DNA of 64,000 nt from the NCBI GenBank assembly GCA_964427185.1, contig CAYRSN010000001.1:1-64000 (forward strand), written 5' to 3'. The DNA comes from Sulfurivirga sp964427185 (GTDB taxonomy: Bacteria > Pseudomonadota > Gammaproteobacteria > Thiomicrospirales > Thiomicrospiraceae). Of this stretch, positions 62,782 through 64,000 are shown piece by piece (positions within the stretch are counted from its first letter, which is position 1; each line of letters begins with the position of its first letter). The position numbers were made by a program, and so were the translations under genes. The notes below the pieces were generated by a model that was given only the letters and a program-made list of their open reading frames with translations, was not told the DNA's origin and did not search any database.

Positions 62782-63765
62782 ATGTCTGATTTTCTGAAAA
62801 GTGTCGATATGCGAACCTCGCTTGCGGGGATGAACCGCATGGAGCTGTTGATGTTTCAGCTGGATGGTACGCAGCTCTATGGGATCAACGTCTTTAAGGT
62901 GAGAGAAGTTATTCAAACGCCTAAGATTGCACCTGTCCCAAAGGCGGATGACCGTATTGTGGGGGTAGCAGATATTCGGGGGCAGACCATGCCGATTATT
63001 GATCTGCCCAAGGCGCTGGATTTGACGCCTGTATCTGAAGAAGAGCTGCCTGAAACGCTGACGATCGTAACGGAATTTAACTCCGCGATTCAGGGTTTTC
63101 TTGTCAGAGGTGTGGACAGAATTGTGCATTTGCGCTGGGAAGACATTATGCCGCCACCGGATACCTTGGCACATGTCACTTATTTGACAGCTGTAACACG
63201 TTTTGAGAATCATATTATCGAAATTTTGGATGTGGAGAAGGTGTTGGCCGAAGTCTCTGGCATGACGGATGTGGTGACCAAAGAAACCATCGCCATGGCA
63301 AAAGAGAAAATCGGCCAGGCAGCCGGGAACTATTTTATTCTGGCAGCGGATGACTCGGCTGTTGCGCGGCAGCAATTGCGGACGATTTTTGAGAACCTGG
63401 GGATTAACTATAAGATTGTCGATAACGGTAAGCGTGCTTATGAGCTGTTGGAAAAGTGGGCGAAAGATGCAGAAGACGGTATGGCAGCGCCCGTGCCACA
63501 GCGTGTTTTGATGCTGATTTCCGATATTGAAATGCCGGAAATGGACGGTTACACGCTCACACGTAAGATTCGTGAAGATGATCGCCTGAAAGATCTGTTT
63601 GTGGTGCTGAACAGCTCATTGAGTGGTGGTTTTAATGAGCATTTGACCAGCAAAGTTGGCGCCAATGCCTTTCTATCCAAATGGCACTCGGATGAGCTGG
63701 CGCATCTGGTGATGCAGCGTCTTGAAGAGCTGGAGAGTAAGCGCATTGCTCAAGAGTCTGCTTAA
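62782..63765 (+). CDS. cheV: Chemotaxis coupling protein CheV
   Basis: 327 aa: CheW domain (about 20-165, MFQLDGTQLYGINVFKVREV, GVADIRGQTMPIIDLPKAL) and receiver domain (about 185-320) with AADDS acidic pair, phospho-Asp in ISDIEMPEMDGY and Lys in FLSKW. It couples receptors to CheA and may aid adaptation. Position next to flgAMN is the Vibrio/Pseudomonas-type arrangement. Confidence 0.95.
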   Translation: MSDFLKSVDMRTSLAGMNRMELLMFQLDGTQLYGINVFKVREVIQTPKIAPVPKADDRIVGVADIRGQTMPIIDLPKALDLTPVSEEELPETLTIVTEFNSAIQGFLVRGVDRIVHLRWEDIMPPPDTLAHVTYLTAVTRFENHIIEILDVEKVLAEVSGMTDVVTKETIAMAKEKIGQAAGNYFILAADDSAVARQQLRTIFENLGINYKIVDNGKRAYELLEKWAKDAEDGMAAPVPQRVLMLISDIEMPEMDGYTLTRKIREDDRLKDLFVVLNSSLSGGFNEHLTSKVGANAFLSKWHSDELAHLVMQRLEELESKRIAQESA

Positions 63766-64000
63766 ATACTGTGTCATATTGCTGACACTGGTCGCTGTCC
63801 AGGGGTGGGCGGCAACCTGTTGTGAAGACTCAAGCTGTATTAAAGTGACAGGAAAAGCCAGTTATGCGCATACCGATAAGGCCTATGCGCGGCAAATGGC
63901 CATCAGAGATGCTCTACAGTTGGCGGTGATTCAATGGGGTGCGCAGGTGCGCAGCCAGCAACAGGTGGAAAAGTTTCAGCTGACGCGCAGTCAGCTGACG
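63746..64000 (+). CDS. FlgT-like flagellar assembly protein (partial)
   Basis: The 5' 85 codons, cut by the window end. A TTG at 63746, inside the end of cheV, has GGAG 10 nt upstream. It encodes a signal peptide (LLKYCVILLTLVAVQGWAA), two Cys, then IKVTGKASYAHTDKAYARQMAIRDALQLAVIQWGAQV, shown in part as GKASYAHTDKAYARQMAI, the pattern of the FlgT N-terminal domain. FlgT builds the H-ring around the flagellar basal body in Vibrio. I saw no ATG start in this frame before or around this point. Confidence 0.7.
   Translation, partial: MLKSLLKYCVILLTLVAVQGWAATCCEDSSCIKVTGKASYAHTDKAYARQMAIRDALQLAVIQWGAQVRSQQQVEKFQLTRSQLT

Overview
The window (64 kb, moderate GC, very densely packed) is chromosomal DNA of a Gram-negative bacterium, almost certainly a gammaproteobacterium. 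Pointers are the rsmI/lpoA divergon, the rnpB-mraZ-dcw region, dusB-fis-purH-purD, pepA-holC, lptF-lptG, ffh/ypjD/corC, ntrBC, and a flgN-flgM-flgA/cheV/flgT-type flagellar block. It should be motile (flagella, type IV pilus retraction ATPases), have an LPS outer membrane, and resist arsenate. I cannot name the species. The glutamate-cysteine ligase belongs to the family first described in Acidithiobacillus, which would suit a sulfur-oxidising or other autotrophic lineage, but that is only a hint. No insertion sequence, prophage, integrase or CRISPR array was seen.

Layout. 0-5.2 kb (minus): metK-metF-rsmE-gshA-gshB, a SAM/folate/glutathione run. 5.3-7.2 kb: an EAL-CBS-GGDEF protein. 7.2-10.4 kb: arsR-gap-arsJ arsenate-resistance operon with a divergent thioredoxin-fold gene across the operator. 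10.4-14.6 kb (plus): purE-purK and modA-modB-modC. 14.7-20.1 kb (minus): host-attachment-type protein, then pepA-holC-pilT-pilU-M14 peptidase. 20.2-22.4 kb: lptF-lptG. 22.4-28.5 kb (minus): lpoA-dolP-dusB-fis-purH-purD. 28.6-29.9 kb: rsmI and RNase P RNA. 30.1-47.4 kb (plus): the division and cell wall (dcw) cluster, mraZ-rsmH-ftsZ-ftsL-ftsI-murE-murF-mraY-murD-ftsW-murG-murC-ddl-ftsQ-ftsA-lpxC. 47.4-52.9 kb: dciA, secA, argJ and a Nudix-TenI fusion. 53-56.7 kb: tRNA-Lys, a small membrane protein, ntrB-ntrC and an unknown gene. 56.7-61.1 kb: suhB, corC-like and ypjD (minus), then ffh (plus). 61.1-64 kb: flgN, flgM, flgA (minus) and cheV, flgT-like (plus, cut by the window end).

The most unusual feature is the dcw cluster. 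Its gene order is otherwise standard, but ftsZ is not in its near-universal place between ftsA and lpxC. It sits between rsmH and ftsL, behind a structured 79-bp leader. The 54 bp between ftsA and lpxC hold only a promoter and no ftsZ remnant. The FtsZ itself has two shortened loops and a basic patch in its linker. So it is either a relocated, divergent sole FtsZ or a second FtsZ.

Regulatory signals that can be read directly: a consensus sigma-70 promoter with four 10-bp-phased TGG repeats (MraZ operator) before mraZ; a near-perfect sigma-28 promoter before flgM; an ArsR-type dyad; promoters for rnpB, purE, lpxC and tRNA-Lys; a nested hairpin in the metK leader; and several intrinsic terminators. 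The genes are packed with many 4-nt ATGA overlaps, which I used to fix many of the starts.
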